The notes under the pieces were generated by a model. It saw only the letters and a list, made by a program, of their open reading frames with translations, was not told the origin of the DNA and did no database searches. A DNA stretch of 64,000 nt from NCBI RefSeq assembly GCF_000341105.1, contig NZ_ANBB01000016.1, positions 28,738 through 92,737 on the forward strand, read 5' to 3'. Shown here piece by piece: positions 25,570 through 33,526 of this stretch. The stretch is from Nocardiopsis potens DSM 45234. GTDB taxonomy: Bacteria > Actinomycetota > Actinomycetes > Streptosporangiales > Streptosporangiaceae. How positions within the stretch are numbered: position 1 is the first letter of the stretch; every line of letters begins with the position of its first letter. Position numbers and translations under genes: made by a program.

Positions 25570-27747
25570 TCAGCCCGCCGCGGCCAGTTCGGCCGGGAGC
25601 GGGGCGGAGTGCACCACGTGCAGCCGGCTCACCGCGCGGGTGAGGACCACGTAGAGGCGGTTCAGGCCGCGGTGCTCGGCGGCGGCGATGGCGGCCGGTT
25701 CGGCCACCACCACGGTGTCGAACTCCAGGCCCTTGGCGAGCGAGGCCGGGACGCAGACGAGGCGGTGCGCCTCCATCGCGTCCGCGCCCTCCTCCCCACC
25801 GTCCCCGCCGCCGAGCAGGCCCGGGGCGAGCCCCGCCGCCCGGGCCGCCTCCAGCAGGGCGGGGACTTCGGCGTCCGCGGCGATCAGCGCCACCGACCCC
25901 TCGCCGTCCAGGGCGGCGCGGCAGGCCTGCACCGCCGCCTCGCCGACCCGGTCCGCCCCGGTGCCCTGCACGCTCAGCGAGCCCGGCGCGCGGCGCACCG
26001 CGACCGGGGCGCCCAGCCCCGGGGCGATCCGCGGGAGGAGCCGGGCGGCGAAGTCGATGATCTGGGCGGGGACCCGATAGCCGCGGTCCAGCACGTGCAG
26101 CCGGCCGTCCTCCTTGCCGAGGTGGCGCAGGAGCACCGCCCACTCCTCGGCCGCGGCGGGCGCGGTGCCCTGCGCGATGTCGCCGAGGACGGTCATCGAG
26201 CCGCCCTGGGAGCGCCGGCCCAGCGCCCGGCACTGCATCGGGCTGAGGTCCTGCGCCTCGTCCAGCACGATGTGGCCCAGCCCGGAGGGGCGGCGGATCA
26301 GGCAGGCGGCCTCGTCGATGAGGGCGAGGTCGGCCTCGGACCAGCGGGCGCTCTTGGGGCCGCGGGGGCGGCCGGGCAGCAGGACGGCCTCCTGCTCTTC
26401 GGGGGTGAGCAGGCCCTCGGCGGCGCGGGCCAGCCGGTCGGGGTCGGTGAGCAGGCCGAGGACCAGCTTGACCGGGTCGGCCTTGGGCCAGATCGCGGCC
26501 ACCGCCGAGCGCACCGCCCGGTTCCGGCGGACCTGGTCGTGGGTGCGGTCGTCGCAGGCCTCCCCGGCGGCCTCGATCAGGGTCAGCACCGCGTGCGCGA
26601 TGCGGTGCTCCAGCAGCCCGCGGCCGGACTCGTAGGCGACGCCGCGCTCCCGCAGCTCTTCGGTGAGCTCGCGCAGGTCCTCGGGGTGGACCCGCCAGCG
26701 GCGCGCGCCGCGCTGCACCACCACCGCCTCCTCCGGTTCGCGGAGCAGCGACCACAGGTCGCGGCGGATCACCTCGGCCATCCGGGCGTCGCCCTTGACC
26801 CGGGCCGCCTCGGCGGTGTCGGTGCGCCGCACCGGGACGATGCCCAGCAGCTCGGTGAGGGTGGTCTGCCCCACGTTCACCTCGCCCAGGGCGGGCAGCA
26901 CGTTGCGGATGTAGGAGAGGAAGGAGCGGTTGGGGCCGACGATGGCCACCCCGGAGCGGGCCAGCCGCTGCCGCTCGGTGTAGAGCAGGTAGGCGATGCG
27001 GTGCAGGCCGACGGCGGTCTTGCCGGTGCCGGGGGCGCCCTGGACGCACAGCGTGGTCTCCAGCGGGGCGCGGACCAGGTCGTCCTGCTCGGGCTGGATG
27101 GTGGCGACGATGTCGCGCATCGGGCCGGTGCGCGGCCGCTCGATCTCGGCGGCCAGCAGCCCGCCGCCGGGCGCGCCGCCCTCGGCGGTGCCGCTCCCGT
27201 CCTCGGCTCCGCCGCCTGGTCCGCCGGCGGTGAGGTCCTCGTCCTCGAAGGCGGTGAGCTCCCCTCCGGCGCCGAACCCGTACCGGCGGCGACCGCGCAC
27301 CCGCATCGGCGAGGCCGGAACGGCCTGGTAGAACGCCCGGGAGATCGGCGCCCGCCAGTCCAGCACCATGGCGCGGCCGCCCTGGTCGTGCACGTGCCGG
27401 CGGCCGATCCGCACCCGGTCGGCGCCGTCCTGCGCGCCGTCGTCCTGTGCATCGCCGTCCTGCGCGTCGCCGTCCTCGAAGACGGTCCCGGGCTCGAAGT
27501 CGAGGCGGCCGAAGAAGAGCGGCGCGCCGGGCAGGTCGGCGAGGGCCTCCGCGCGCATCTCCCGGGCCTGGCGGAGCACCTGGGTGGAGACCCAGTCGCC
27601 GAACACCTCGGGGGTCTCGGTGGCCAGCACGTCCTCGCGCATCCGGCGCAGCGCGTCGCGGGCGGCGTCCAGCCGGGCGCGCTCGGCGGCGAGCTCGCCG
27701 GGGACGGCCGGGGCGGCGGAATCGGGGGTGGGGGCGGACTCGGGCAC
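25570..27747 (-). CDS. helD: HelD-like RNA polymerase recycling ATPase (725 aa)
   Basis: This is a UvrD-like ATPase related to HelD, which in Bacillus and mycobacteria removes stalled RNA polymerase from DNA. The N-terminal coiled arm is about residues 15-60 (ELAAERARLDAARDAL). The motor has Walker A QGAPGTGKTAVGLHRIAYLL, motif II HIVLDEAQDLSPMQ, and the C-terminal NRLYVVLTRAVSRLHVVH. Acidic, repeated residues (DGDAQDGDAQDDGAQDG) form a loop in the first third. The GTG start has GAGGT five bases upstream. Some actinobacterial HelD proteins confer rifamycin tolerance; that role is possible but not shown here. It is divergent from the aquaglyceroporin gene. Confidence 0.85.
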   Translation of the reverse strand: MPESAPTPDSAAPAVPGELAAERARLDAARDALRRMREDVLATETPEVFGDWVSTQVLRQAREMRAEALADLPGAPLFFGRLDFEPGTVFEDGDAQDGDAQDDGAQDGADRVRIGRRHVHDQGGRAMVLDWRAPISRAFYQAVPASPMRVRGRRRYGFGAGGELTAFEDEDLTAGGPGGGAEDGSGTAEGGAPGGGLLAAEIERPRTGPMRDIVATIQPEQDDLVRAPLETTLCVQGAPGTGKTAVGLHRIAYLLYTERQRLARSGVAIVGPNRSFLSYIRNVLPALGEVNVGQTTLTELLGIVPVRRTDTAEAARVKGDARMAEVIRRDLWSLLREPEEAVVVQRGARRWRVHPEDLRELTEELRERGVAYESGRGLLEHRIAHAVLTLIEAAGEACDDRTHDQVRRNRAVRSAVAAIWPKADPVKLVLGLLTDPDRLARAAEGLLTPEEQEAVLLPGRPRGPKSARWSEADLALIDEAACLIRRPSGLGHIVLDEAQDLSPMQCRALGRRSQGGSMTVLGDIAQGTAPAAAEEWAVLLRHLGKEDGRLHVLDRGYRVPAQIIDFAARLLPRIAPGLGAPVAVRRAPGSLSVQGTGADRVGEAAVQACRAALDGEGSVALIAADAEVPALLEAARAAGLAPGLLGGGDGGEEGADAMEAHRLVCVPASLAKGLEFDTVVVAEPAAIAAAEHRGLNRLYVVLTRAVSRLHVVHSAPLPAELAAAG

Positions 27748-28091
27748 AGCGCACCTCGCGTCGGGATCGGAGCCGGTGGACCAGGGCGGCGGGTGCGCGG
27801 GTCCCGCCCCGGCAGGGTCCGCCGGTTCGTTCCGATCCTCAGCGCGCCGGTTTTCGAAGCCGCCGCAGAGAAGCCGATACGTTACCCGAGCCGAGCGGGA
27901 CATGCAATGTCCGATACGTCTCTATCGGGTGAGTTTTCGGAAAGGGGAGCACGGCGCGCCGACGGAGCGGGCGTGGTGTCCTGTTCGGGATAACAATGAA
28001 ATAAATAGCTGGCGGCGGCGCCCTTCTGATCAATGATCGGGCTCCGGAAGGGGTATTCCGTCGGTTATTTCCGCCGTTGCGATCGGAGGCG
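27748..28091. promoter_or_regulatory. Divergent helD/aquaglyceroporin control region
   Basis: The 344-base gap holds a perfect 15-bp palindrome, GGACAT-GCA-ATGTCC (27898-27912). It is flanked by two direct copies of CCGATACGT (27874-27882 and 27911-27919). An AT-richer stretch (GATAACAATGAAATAAATAG, about 27988-28007) precedes the porin gene and may hold its promoter. Confidence 0.5.
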
Positions 28092-28817
28092 ATGGTGACA
28101 ACGACGACCATCTTCGTAGGCGAGCTGTTCGGAACGGCTCTGCTGATCCTGTTCGGCGGCGGCGTCGTCGCGGCGAACGTGCTGAACAAGTCCAAGGCCA
28201 AGGAGACCGGCTGGGTCCTCATCACCTTCGGGTGGGGTTTCGGCGTCATGATCGGCGCCTACTTCTCGCTGCCGCTCTCCGGCGGCCACATCAACCCGGC
28301 CGTCACCCTGGGCCTGGCGGCCTCCAGCGGCGAGTGGTCCACCGTGCCGGTCTACATCGTCGCCCAGATGCTCGGCGCGATGCTCGGCGCCTTCCTGGTC
28401 TGGCTGGTCTACCTCGGCCAGTTCAAGGACTCCCCGGGCCCGTTCCTGGGGATCTTCTCCACCGAGCCCGAGGTCCGCAACCCGGTGCAGAACTTCATCA
28501 CCGAGTTCATCGCGACCATGACGCTGCTCTTCCTGGTGGTGGCCACCGGCCAGAACAACGAGCTGGCGCTGTCCGGGGTGGGCGTGCTGATCGTGGCGTT
28601 CACCGTCGTCGGCATCGGGATGAGCCTCGGCGGCCCGACCGGGTACGCCATCAACCCGGCCCGAGACCTGGGGCCGCGGATCGTCCACCAGCTGCTGCCG
28701 CTCAAGGGCAAGGGGAGCTCGGACTGGGGCTACTCCTGGATCCCGGTGGCCGCCCCGCTCCTCGGCGGCCTGGCCGGCGGCCTGCTCGGCGCGGCAGTGC
28801 AGGGCATGGCGGCCTGA
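28092..28817 (+). CDS. MIP-family aquaglyceroporin, GlpF-like (241 aa)
   Basis: Six membrane spans and two half-helices carry the NPA motifs in [12 protein letters not shown] and [13 protein letters not shown]. Asp after the second NPAR is the residue that widens the pore in glycerol channels, so glycerol passage is more likely than strict water transport. GGAGG sits two bases before the ATG and five before an adjacent in-frame GTG, so translation may start at the GTG one codon later. No glycerol kinase or dehydrogenase gene is beside it; an osmotic-adjustment role would fit a betaine-producing organism. Confidence 0.92.
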   Translation: MVTTTTIFVGELFGTALLILFGGGVVAANVLNKSKAKETGWVLITFGWGFGVMIGAYFSLPLSGGHINPAVTLGLAASSGEWSTVPVYIVAQMLGAMLGAFLVWLVYLGQFKDSPGPFLGIFSTEPEVRNPVQNFITEFIATMTLLFLVVATGQNNELALSGVGVLIVAFTVVGIGMSLGGPTGYAINPARDLGPRIVHQLLPLKGKGSSDWGYSWIPVAAPLLGGLAGGLLGAAVQGMAA

Positions 28818-28830
28818 CCGGCGCCCCGCG

Positions 28831-28882
28831 CGCCCGAAGGGCCCGGAGCCGCCCTCCCCGGCGGACCCGGGCCCTTCGGGCG
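28831..28882. terminator. Terminator of the aquaglyceroporin gene
   Basis: Perfect 16-bp arms (CGCCCGAAGGGCCCGG and complement) enclose a loop that can itself fold. It starts 14 bases after the stop codon. Confidence 0.8.
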
Positions 28883-28915
28883 GCCCGCCCCCGGTCCGGT
28901 TCCTCCGCAACCCGT

Positions 28916-28930
28916 ACTACGCTGTGTAGT
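28916..28930. promoter_or_regulatory. Inverted repeat upstream of small membrane-protein genes
   Basis: ACTAC-GCTGT-GTAGT has perfect 5-bp arms and lies about 60 bases before the first gene of a small membrane-protein pair. BlaI/MecI-type repressors bind TACTAC/GTAGTA dyads, so such a regulator is one candidate. Confidence 0.4.
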
Positions 28931-28989
28931 GCACATCGGGGCCGCTCACCGGGGGTCGGTCCCGCGGAAAGCGGTCGAGGAGTGCGGGT

Positions 28990-29355
28990 GTGATCGGCTG
29001 GTTGACGACCACGATCGAGGCGGTGTCCCTGCTGATGGCCGCCTGGTTCCTGATCCAGGCGTTCCGCGACAAGGCCATGATGGTCCCGCACCTGATCGGG
29101 ATGGCGGTGCTGTGGCTGCTGACCATCGGCCAGGCGGTCGTCTCCGCGGTGATGGCGGCCGGCGGCGACGGCCCCGAGGAGGCCGTGACGTTCATCGGCT
29201 ACCTGGCCACCGTGGTGCTGCTGCCGCCGGCCTGCGCGGTCTGGGGCTTCATGGAGCGGAGCCGGTGGGGGCCCGCGGTGATCGCGCTCGCCTGCTTCAT
29301 CCTCCCGGTCCTGATGGTCCGGCTCGAACAGACCTGGAGCCCCGTCCTTGCCTGA
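28990..29355 (+). CDS. Small four-helix membrane protein (121 aa)
   Basis: The protein is not assigned to a family. Four hydrophobic segments are seen at about residues 5-24, 33-56, 67-88 and 93-110, with short loops. GAGGAG lies seven bases before the GTG start. It overlaps the next gene by eight bases and so forms a translationally coupled pair with it. The layout resembles small integral-membrane subunits, but nothing identifies a partner. Confidence 0.65.
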   Translation: MIGWLTTTIEAVSLLMAAWFLIQAFRDKAMMVPHLIGMAVLWLLTIGQAVVSAVMAAGGDGPEEAVTFIGYLATVVLLPPACAVWGFMERSRWGPAVIALACFILPVLMVRLEQTWSPVLA

Positions 29356-29797
29356 CCCCGTGAACGGCGGGTCCAGCCGCTCCGGCCCCGGCCGGCTGCT
29401 GGTCGCCGTCTACGCCCTGTTCGCGCTGGCCGCCACCGCGCGCGCCGGCGTGCAGATCGCCACCCGCTTCGACGAGGCCCCGCTGGCGTACCTGCTGTCG
29501 CTGCTGGCCGGGATCGTCTACATCGTCGCCACCGTCGGCATCGCGCGCAGCGACCGCACCTCGCACCGGATCGCGTTCGCCTCCTGCGCTGTCGAGCTGG
29601 CCGGGGTCCTCGCCGTGGGCACCTTCAGCCTGGTCGACCCGGCCGCCTTCCCCGACGACACCGTCTGGTCCTCCTACGGTGCCGGCTACATGTTCATCCC
29701 GCTGGTGCTGCCGGTGCTCGGCCTGCTCTGGCTGCGCCGGGTGCGCCGCGAGGAGAAGGCCGCCGACGCCGCCGCTCCACTAGGGGGTGCCGCGTAG
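29348..29797 (+). CDS. Small membrane protein (149 aa)
   Basis: A TTG start overlaps the end of the preceding gene. Four hydrophobic segments (about residues 17-37, 48-66, 76-96 and 110-127) are followed by a charged C-terminus (RRVRREEKAADAA). The pattern of an N-terminal LLVAVYALFALAATARAGVQ and a motif SYGAGYMFIPLVLPVLGL recalls conserved actinobacterial inner-membrane proteins of unknown role. It is coupled to the upstream gene and lies nine bases before a rhodanese gene, suggesting a three-gene unit. Confidence 0.65.
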   Translation: MPDPVNGGSSRSGPGRLLVAVYALFALAATARAGVQIATRFDEAPLAYLLSLLAGIVYIVATVGIARSDRTSHRIAFASCAVELAGVLAVGTFSLVDPAAFPDDTVWSSYGAGYMFIPLVLPVLGLLWLRRVRREEKAADAAAPLGGAA

Positions 29798-29806
29798 GGT
29801 GGCCGC

Positions 29807-30685
29807 ATGACCGAGCAGAACCTGGACCTGCCCCCCGTCGTCTCCGCCGACCTGCTCCGCCGCCGCCTGGCCGAGCGGCCGGAGGCCACCGCCGTCGTCG
29901 ACGTCCGCTGGTACCTGGACGGCCGCTCCGGCCGGGACGCCTACCTCGCCGGACACCTCCCCGGCGCGGTCTGGGCCGACGTGGACCGGGACCTCGCCGC
30001 CCCGGCCACCCCGGAGGGCGGCCGGCACCCGCTGCCCGCACCGGAGGACTTCGCCGCCGCGCTCGGCCGGCTGGGCATCGGCGACGGCACCGCGGTGATC
30101 GCCTACGACGACGCCGGGGGCTCCACCGCCGCCCGCCTCGTCTGGCTGATGCGCATCCTCGGCTCGCCCGCCGCGGTGCTCGACGGCGGGCTGCAGGCCT
30201 GGACCGGCCCGCTGGAGACCGGTGAGGCCGCCGCCGAGCCGCGGCACCGCACCCCCCGGCCCTGGCCCGCGGACCGGTTCACCGGCGCCGAGGAGCTGCT
30301 GAAGGGGGCCGGCGCCGCCGGCGCGCTCGTCCTCGACGCGCGCACGCACGGCCGCTACACCGGCGAGGCCCCCGCCCCGGTGGACGCCCGGCCCGGCCAC
30401 ATCCCCGGCGCGCGCAGCGCGGAATGGCAGGGCAACCTGGACGCCGACGGCCGGTTCGCCTCCCCGGAACGGCTGCGCGAGCGGTTCGCCGCGCTCGGCG
30501 CCGACCGGGCCGGCGGCATCACCGCCTACTGCGGCTCCGGGGTGACCGCCTGCCACGACCTGCTCGCCCTGGAGCGCGCCGGCTACTCCGGGGCGCGGCT
30601 CTACCCCGGGTCCTGGAGCGCCTGGGGCGCCGACCCCGCCCTGCCGGTCGAGACCGGCGACCCCGCGGAGCGCCCCGGCCCCTGA
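29807..30685 (+). CDS. Sulfurtransferase, two-domain rhodanese (292 aa)
   Basis: Two rhodanese domains are present. The first (about 12-130) is inactive, lacking the loop cysteine. The second (about 160-285) has the active-site loop YCGSGVTAC. The family moves sulfane sulfur from thiosulfate or 3-mercaptopyruvate to thiophilic acceptors. CGSGVTA matches the mercaptopyruvate-type loop (CGxGVTA) better than the thiosulfate type. It follows two small membrane proteins closely and ends at a hairpin, so it is likely the last gene of that unit. Confidence 0.9.
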   Translation: MTEQNLDLPPVVSADLLRRRLAERPEATAVVDVRWYLDGRSGRDAYLAGHLPGAVWADVDRDLAAPATPEGGRHPLPAPEDFAAALGRLGIGDGTAVIAYDDAGGSTAARLVWLMRILGSPAAVLDGGLQAWTGPLETGEAAAEPRHRTPRPWPADRFTGAEELLKGAGAAGALVLDARTHGRYTGEAPAPVDARPGHIPGARSAEWQGNLDADGRFASPERLRERFAALGADRAGGITAYCGSGVTACHDLLALERAGYSGARLYPGSWSAWGADPALPVETGDPAERPGP

Positions 30686-31029
30686 CGGCCGGCCCGCCCC
30701 TCAGGGGAACCGCCCCGCCGGGGACTCGCCTCTCCGCGGAACTCGCCCCTCCGCGGAGAGGACAGGGGGGAGCGGGCGGTGCCGCGCGGACGCGCCGGCG
30801 CCGCTCCGGGCATGCACCGCGTGGCCTGGTCCTTGGGTCGGCAGGCGGCCACGCGGTGGGATCGGATGAGGCGGGAAGGGGGCGTTCACCATGTTCCGCC
30901 ACGTTCATCCGGGAACGGGAGCGACGCGCCGGTCACACCTCGAAACCGCGCCTATCCGCCGTCTCACCGGAATCTAACCCGTGCGACCCATAATCTTCGC
31001 AGGCAGGGAAGACAAGCGGAGGTGCCAGG
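30686..31029. other. Intergenic region with terminator upstream of htrA
   Basis: A hairpin with perfect 11-bp arms (CCTCTCCGCGG, 30729-30739, and complement, 30751-30761) ends the rhodanese unit. The remainder should hold the promoter of the HtrA gene; CATAAT at about 30988-30993 is a possible -10 box. No gene is seen. Confidence 0.55.
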
Positions 31030-32814
31030 ATGAGCGGGACGGATCCCCAGGGGACGGCGCCGGGCGAGGAGCCCCGGACCCCCGAGCGGCGGGACTTCGC
31101 GCCTCAGGACGAGGAGCGGCGGGAGGCCGCCGGGGCGGGCGCCGAGGGCGGCGCCCCGGCCGGCTCCGGTCCCGGCACCGGCGCGGACCGGGAGGAGCCG
31201 CCGTCCGCCGCGGACGGCGGGCGGCCGCAGGAGGCCGGTGCCGGGCAGGGCGCCGGAACCGGGCAGGACGCACCGCCGGCGGCCGGAGGCGCGCCGGAGG
31301 CCCCGGCCCCGGCGCCGGAGCCGCCCGCCCCCGGTCCCGTACCGCACACCGAGGCCGGCGCGCCGTCCGCGCCCGGCCCCGCCCCGCACCCCGGCCACGG
31401 CGGCCCGGACTGGCAGCGCGGCCCCGCGGAGGCGCTGCGCTGGCACACCGGGGCCCGGCACACCTGGGGGCCGGGGCAGGGGTGGAGCGGACCGGCGGAG
31501 GCCACCCGGGTCTTCGGCGCCGCGCCGCCGCCCGAGTCGGCCGCCTACTCCGCACCGGGCGGCGCGCCCGGAGCACCCGGTGGTCCCGGCGGGCCGGGGA
31601 CGCCCCCGCCGCCCTGGGCCGGCCCCGGCCAGGCGCCGCCGCCCCCCGGGCCGCAGGACCCCGGGGCGAAGGGCAAGCGCAAGCGGCCCGGCACGGTCGC
31701 CGTCGCCGCGGCGACGGCGCTGGTCACCAGCCTGATCGTCGGCCCGGCCGCCGCGCTGGTCACCACCTGGGCGGTGCCCGGCGGGGGCGGCTCGATCAGC
31801 TCGCTCGCCGACGGCAACCAGGGCAGCTCGACGTCGACCGGCAGCGTCAGCAAGGTCGCGGAGAAGGTGCTGCCCAGCGTGGTCTCGATCGAGACCGGCA
31901 GCGGCAGCGGAAGCGGCGTGGTGATCGGCTCGGACGGGCAGATCCTGACCAACGCCCACGTGGTGGCCGGTGCGCAGGGCGATACGGTCCGGGTCCGGTT
32001 CAACGACGGCTCCAGCGCCGAGGCGCGGATCCTCGGCACCGACTCCGTCTCCGACATCGCGGTGCTGCAGGCCGAGGACGTCAGCGGGCTGACCCCGGCG
32101 ACCCTGGGCGACTCCTCCAAGGTCGAGGTGGGCGCGGACGTGGTGGCCATCGGCTCCCCGCTGGGGCTGTCCGGAACGGTCACCTCGGGCGTGGTCAGCG
32201 CCGTCGACCGGCCGGTGAACACCGGCGTCGCCGACGGCGGCGAGCAGGGCGGCGGCCAGCAGGACCCGTTCGGCCCGCAGCAGAGGCAGGAGCCCCAGGC
32301 GACCACCTCGACCGTGATCAACGCGATCCAGACCGACGCCCCGATCAACCCGGGCAACTCCGGCGGGCCGCTGATCAACATGAACGGCGAGGTCATCGGG
32401 ATCAACACGGCCATCGCCGGCATCGGCGGCCCGAACGGCGAGGAGGCCGGCTCCATCGGCCTGGGCTTCGCCATCCCGGTCGACCAGGCCGAGCCGATCG
32501 CCGAGCAGCTGATCGAGAACGGCAGCGCCGACTACGCCGCCATCGACGCCACGGTCTCCCCGACCCAGAGCGGCGACGGCGTCCGCGTCGTCCAGCCGAA
32601 CAAGGGCGGCGCCGCCGACCAGGCCGGCCTGGAGAAGGACGACGTGATCACCTCCGTGGACGGCAAGGGCGTCTCCGCCCCGGACGAGCTGATCGCCGCC
32701 ATCCGGGCCAAGCAGCCCGGCGACGAGATCAGCATCGGCTACGAGCGGGACGGCAAGGCGGACCAGACCGAGGTGACCCTCTCGGCGCAGTCCTCGGAGA
32801 GCATCGGAGGATGA
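31030..32814 (+). CDS. Membrane-anchored HtrA/DegP-type serine protease with PDZ domain (594 aa)
   Basis: A long, disordered Pro/Gly/Glu-rich cytoplasmic segment (about 1-215) precedes a single membrane helix (about 222-246, VAVAAATALVTSLIVGPAAA). A trypsin-like protease domain follows with triad His310 (TNAHVV), Asp342 (SVSDIAVL) and Ser444 (NPGNSGGPL). A PDZ domain ends the protein (about 500-590, GAADQAGLEKDDVITSVDG). Actinobacterial homologues act in envelope stress and protein quality control outside the membrane. GGAGG precedes the ATG, and the gene appears monocistronic with strong hairpins after it. Confidence 0.94.
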   Translation: MSGTDPQGTAPGEEPRTPERRDFAPQDEERREAAGAGAEGGAPAGSGPGTGADREEPPSAADGGRPQEAGAGQGAGTGQDAPPAAGGAPEAPAPAPEPPAPGPVPHTEAGAPSAPGPAPHPGHGGPDWQRGPAEALRWHTGARHTWGPGQGWSGPAEATRVFGAAPPPESAAYSAPGGAPGAPGGPGGPGTPPPPWAGPGQAPPPPGPQDPGAKGKRKRPGTVAVAAATALVTSLIVGPAAALVTTWAVPGGGGSISSLADGNQGSSTSTGSVSKVAEKVLPSVVSIETGSGSGSGVVIGSDGQILTNAHVVAGAQGDTVRVRFNDGSSAEARILGTDSVSDIAVLQAEDVSGLTPATLGDSSKVEVGADVVAIGSPLGLSGTVTSGVVSAVDRPVNTGVADGGEQGGGQQDPFGPQQRQEPQATTSTVINAIQTDAPINPGNSGGPLINMNGEVIGINTAIAGIGGPNGEEAGSIGLGFAIPVDQAEPIAEQLIENGSADYAAIDATVSPTQSGDGVRVVQPNKGGAADQAGLEKDDVITSVDGKGVSAPDELIAAIRAKQPGDEISIGYERDGKADQTEVTLSAQSSESIGG

Positions 32815-32821
32815 CCTCCGC

Positions 32822-32893
32822 CCGGCGGGGACGGGTCCTGCCCCGCCGGCGGCACGGGGAGCGGGGGCGCGGCCGCAGCGGCCGCGCCCCCGC
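32822..32893 (+). terminator. Double hairpin terminator of the htrA gene
   Basis: The first stem has 9-bp arms (CCGGCGGGG/CCCCGCCGG, 32822-32849). The second is an almost uninterrupted dyad, GCGGGGGCGCGGCCGC and its complement, separated by one base (32861-32893). Confidence 0.7.
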
Positions 32894-32918
32894 CGTGCCC
32901 CGCCCGGGCGCCCCAGGG

Positions 32919-32982
32919 CGATGATCTCGGCGTTCCGGCCCTATCGGAACGCCCTGATAGGGCCGGACCGCCGAGATCATCG
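32919..32982. repeat. Intergenic palindrome (GATGATC type)
   Basis: CGATGATCTCGGCG and CGCCGAGATCATCG are exact complements at the two ends of a 64-bp unit. TCCGGCCCTATC continues the match further in, but the centre is irregular. It follows the htrA terminator. Confidence 0.75.
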
Positions 32983-33206
32983 GAGAGAAGGGGGGCGACG
33001 CGGGGCGGACGGGAAGTGCGCCGGACTTCCGCCGTTTTCCCGGCCGTTCTCCGATCCGGTGCGGAAAACCCATTCCATCCGCTTCCGCGGCACCGCGGAG
33101 CGGTGCGCCGGAGCCGCCGGCGCCGAGGGTCACGGTTGGGAAACGCCCCGGTCAGCGGGGCCGGGAGGGGAACGGGGCGGAGCTCGGAGACGTTTGGACC
33201 GGATAG

Positions 33207-33294
33207 CGGGGGAATGAACCCCCGATACGGGGTCGGCCGGAAACGGCCGAGGGCGGCGGCCTGCGGATTCCTTCCTCATTCGCAGCCGCCGCCC
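33207..33294 (+). ncRNA. Three-hairpin candidate structured leader or small RNA
   Basis: Three consecutive stems occur within 88 bases. The first is CGGGGG-AATGAA-CCCCCG. The second is TCGGCCG-GAAA-CGGCCGA, capped by a GNRA-type tetraloop. The third has 14 pairs (GGGCGGCGG and CTGCG against complements, one bulged C) with a 15-base loop. They lie about 230 bases before the glycosyltransferase start, in a 712-base gap. The remaining gap shows no gene. No known riboswitch family was recognised. Confidence 0.4.
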
Positions 33295-33526
33295 GCTGTT
33301 TCCTGGCAGTTTCCGCGGCGGGATCATACGCTCGGTAAACAGTCGGCAACACCGATGGAGAAACGGGGCCGGGGCCGCGGGGCGCGCAGTATCGTCCCCG
33401 ACGAGCAGAGGGCCGGACCGCGTGCGGGCGCCTCCGGCGGAAGGGGCCGGAGGAGCCGGCCGGAGGCGGGCCCGCCACCGACGGCGCGGTTCCGTTCCTC
33501 CGCGCACACCCCTCAGGAGGGCCGCC

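Noticed and set aside
24611..27754. 1047-codon minus-strand frame across merR and helD
   Set aside because: It is an Arg/Gly/Pro-rich shadow of two well-supported genes; no domain is recognisable in it.
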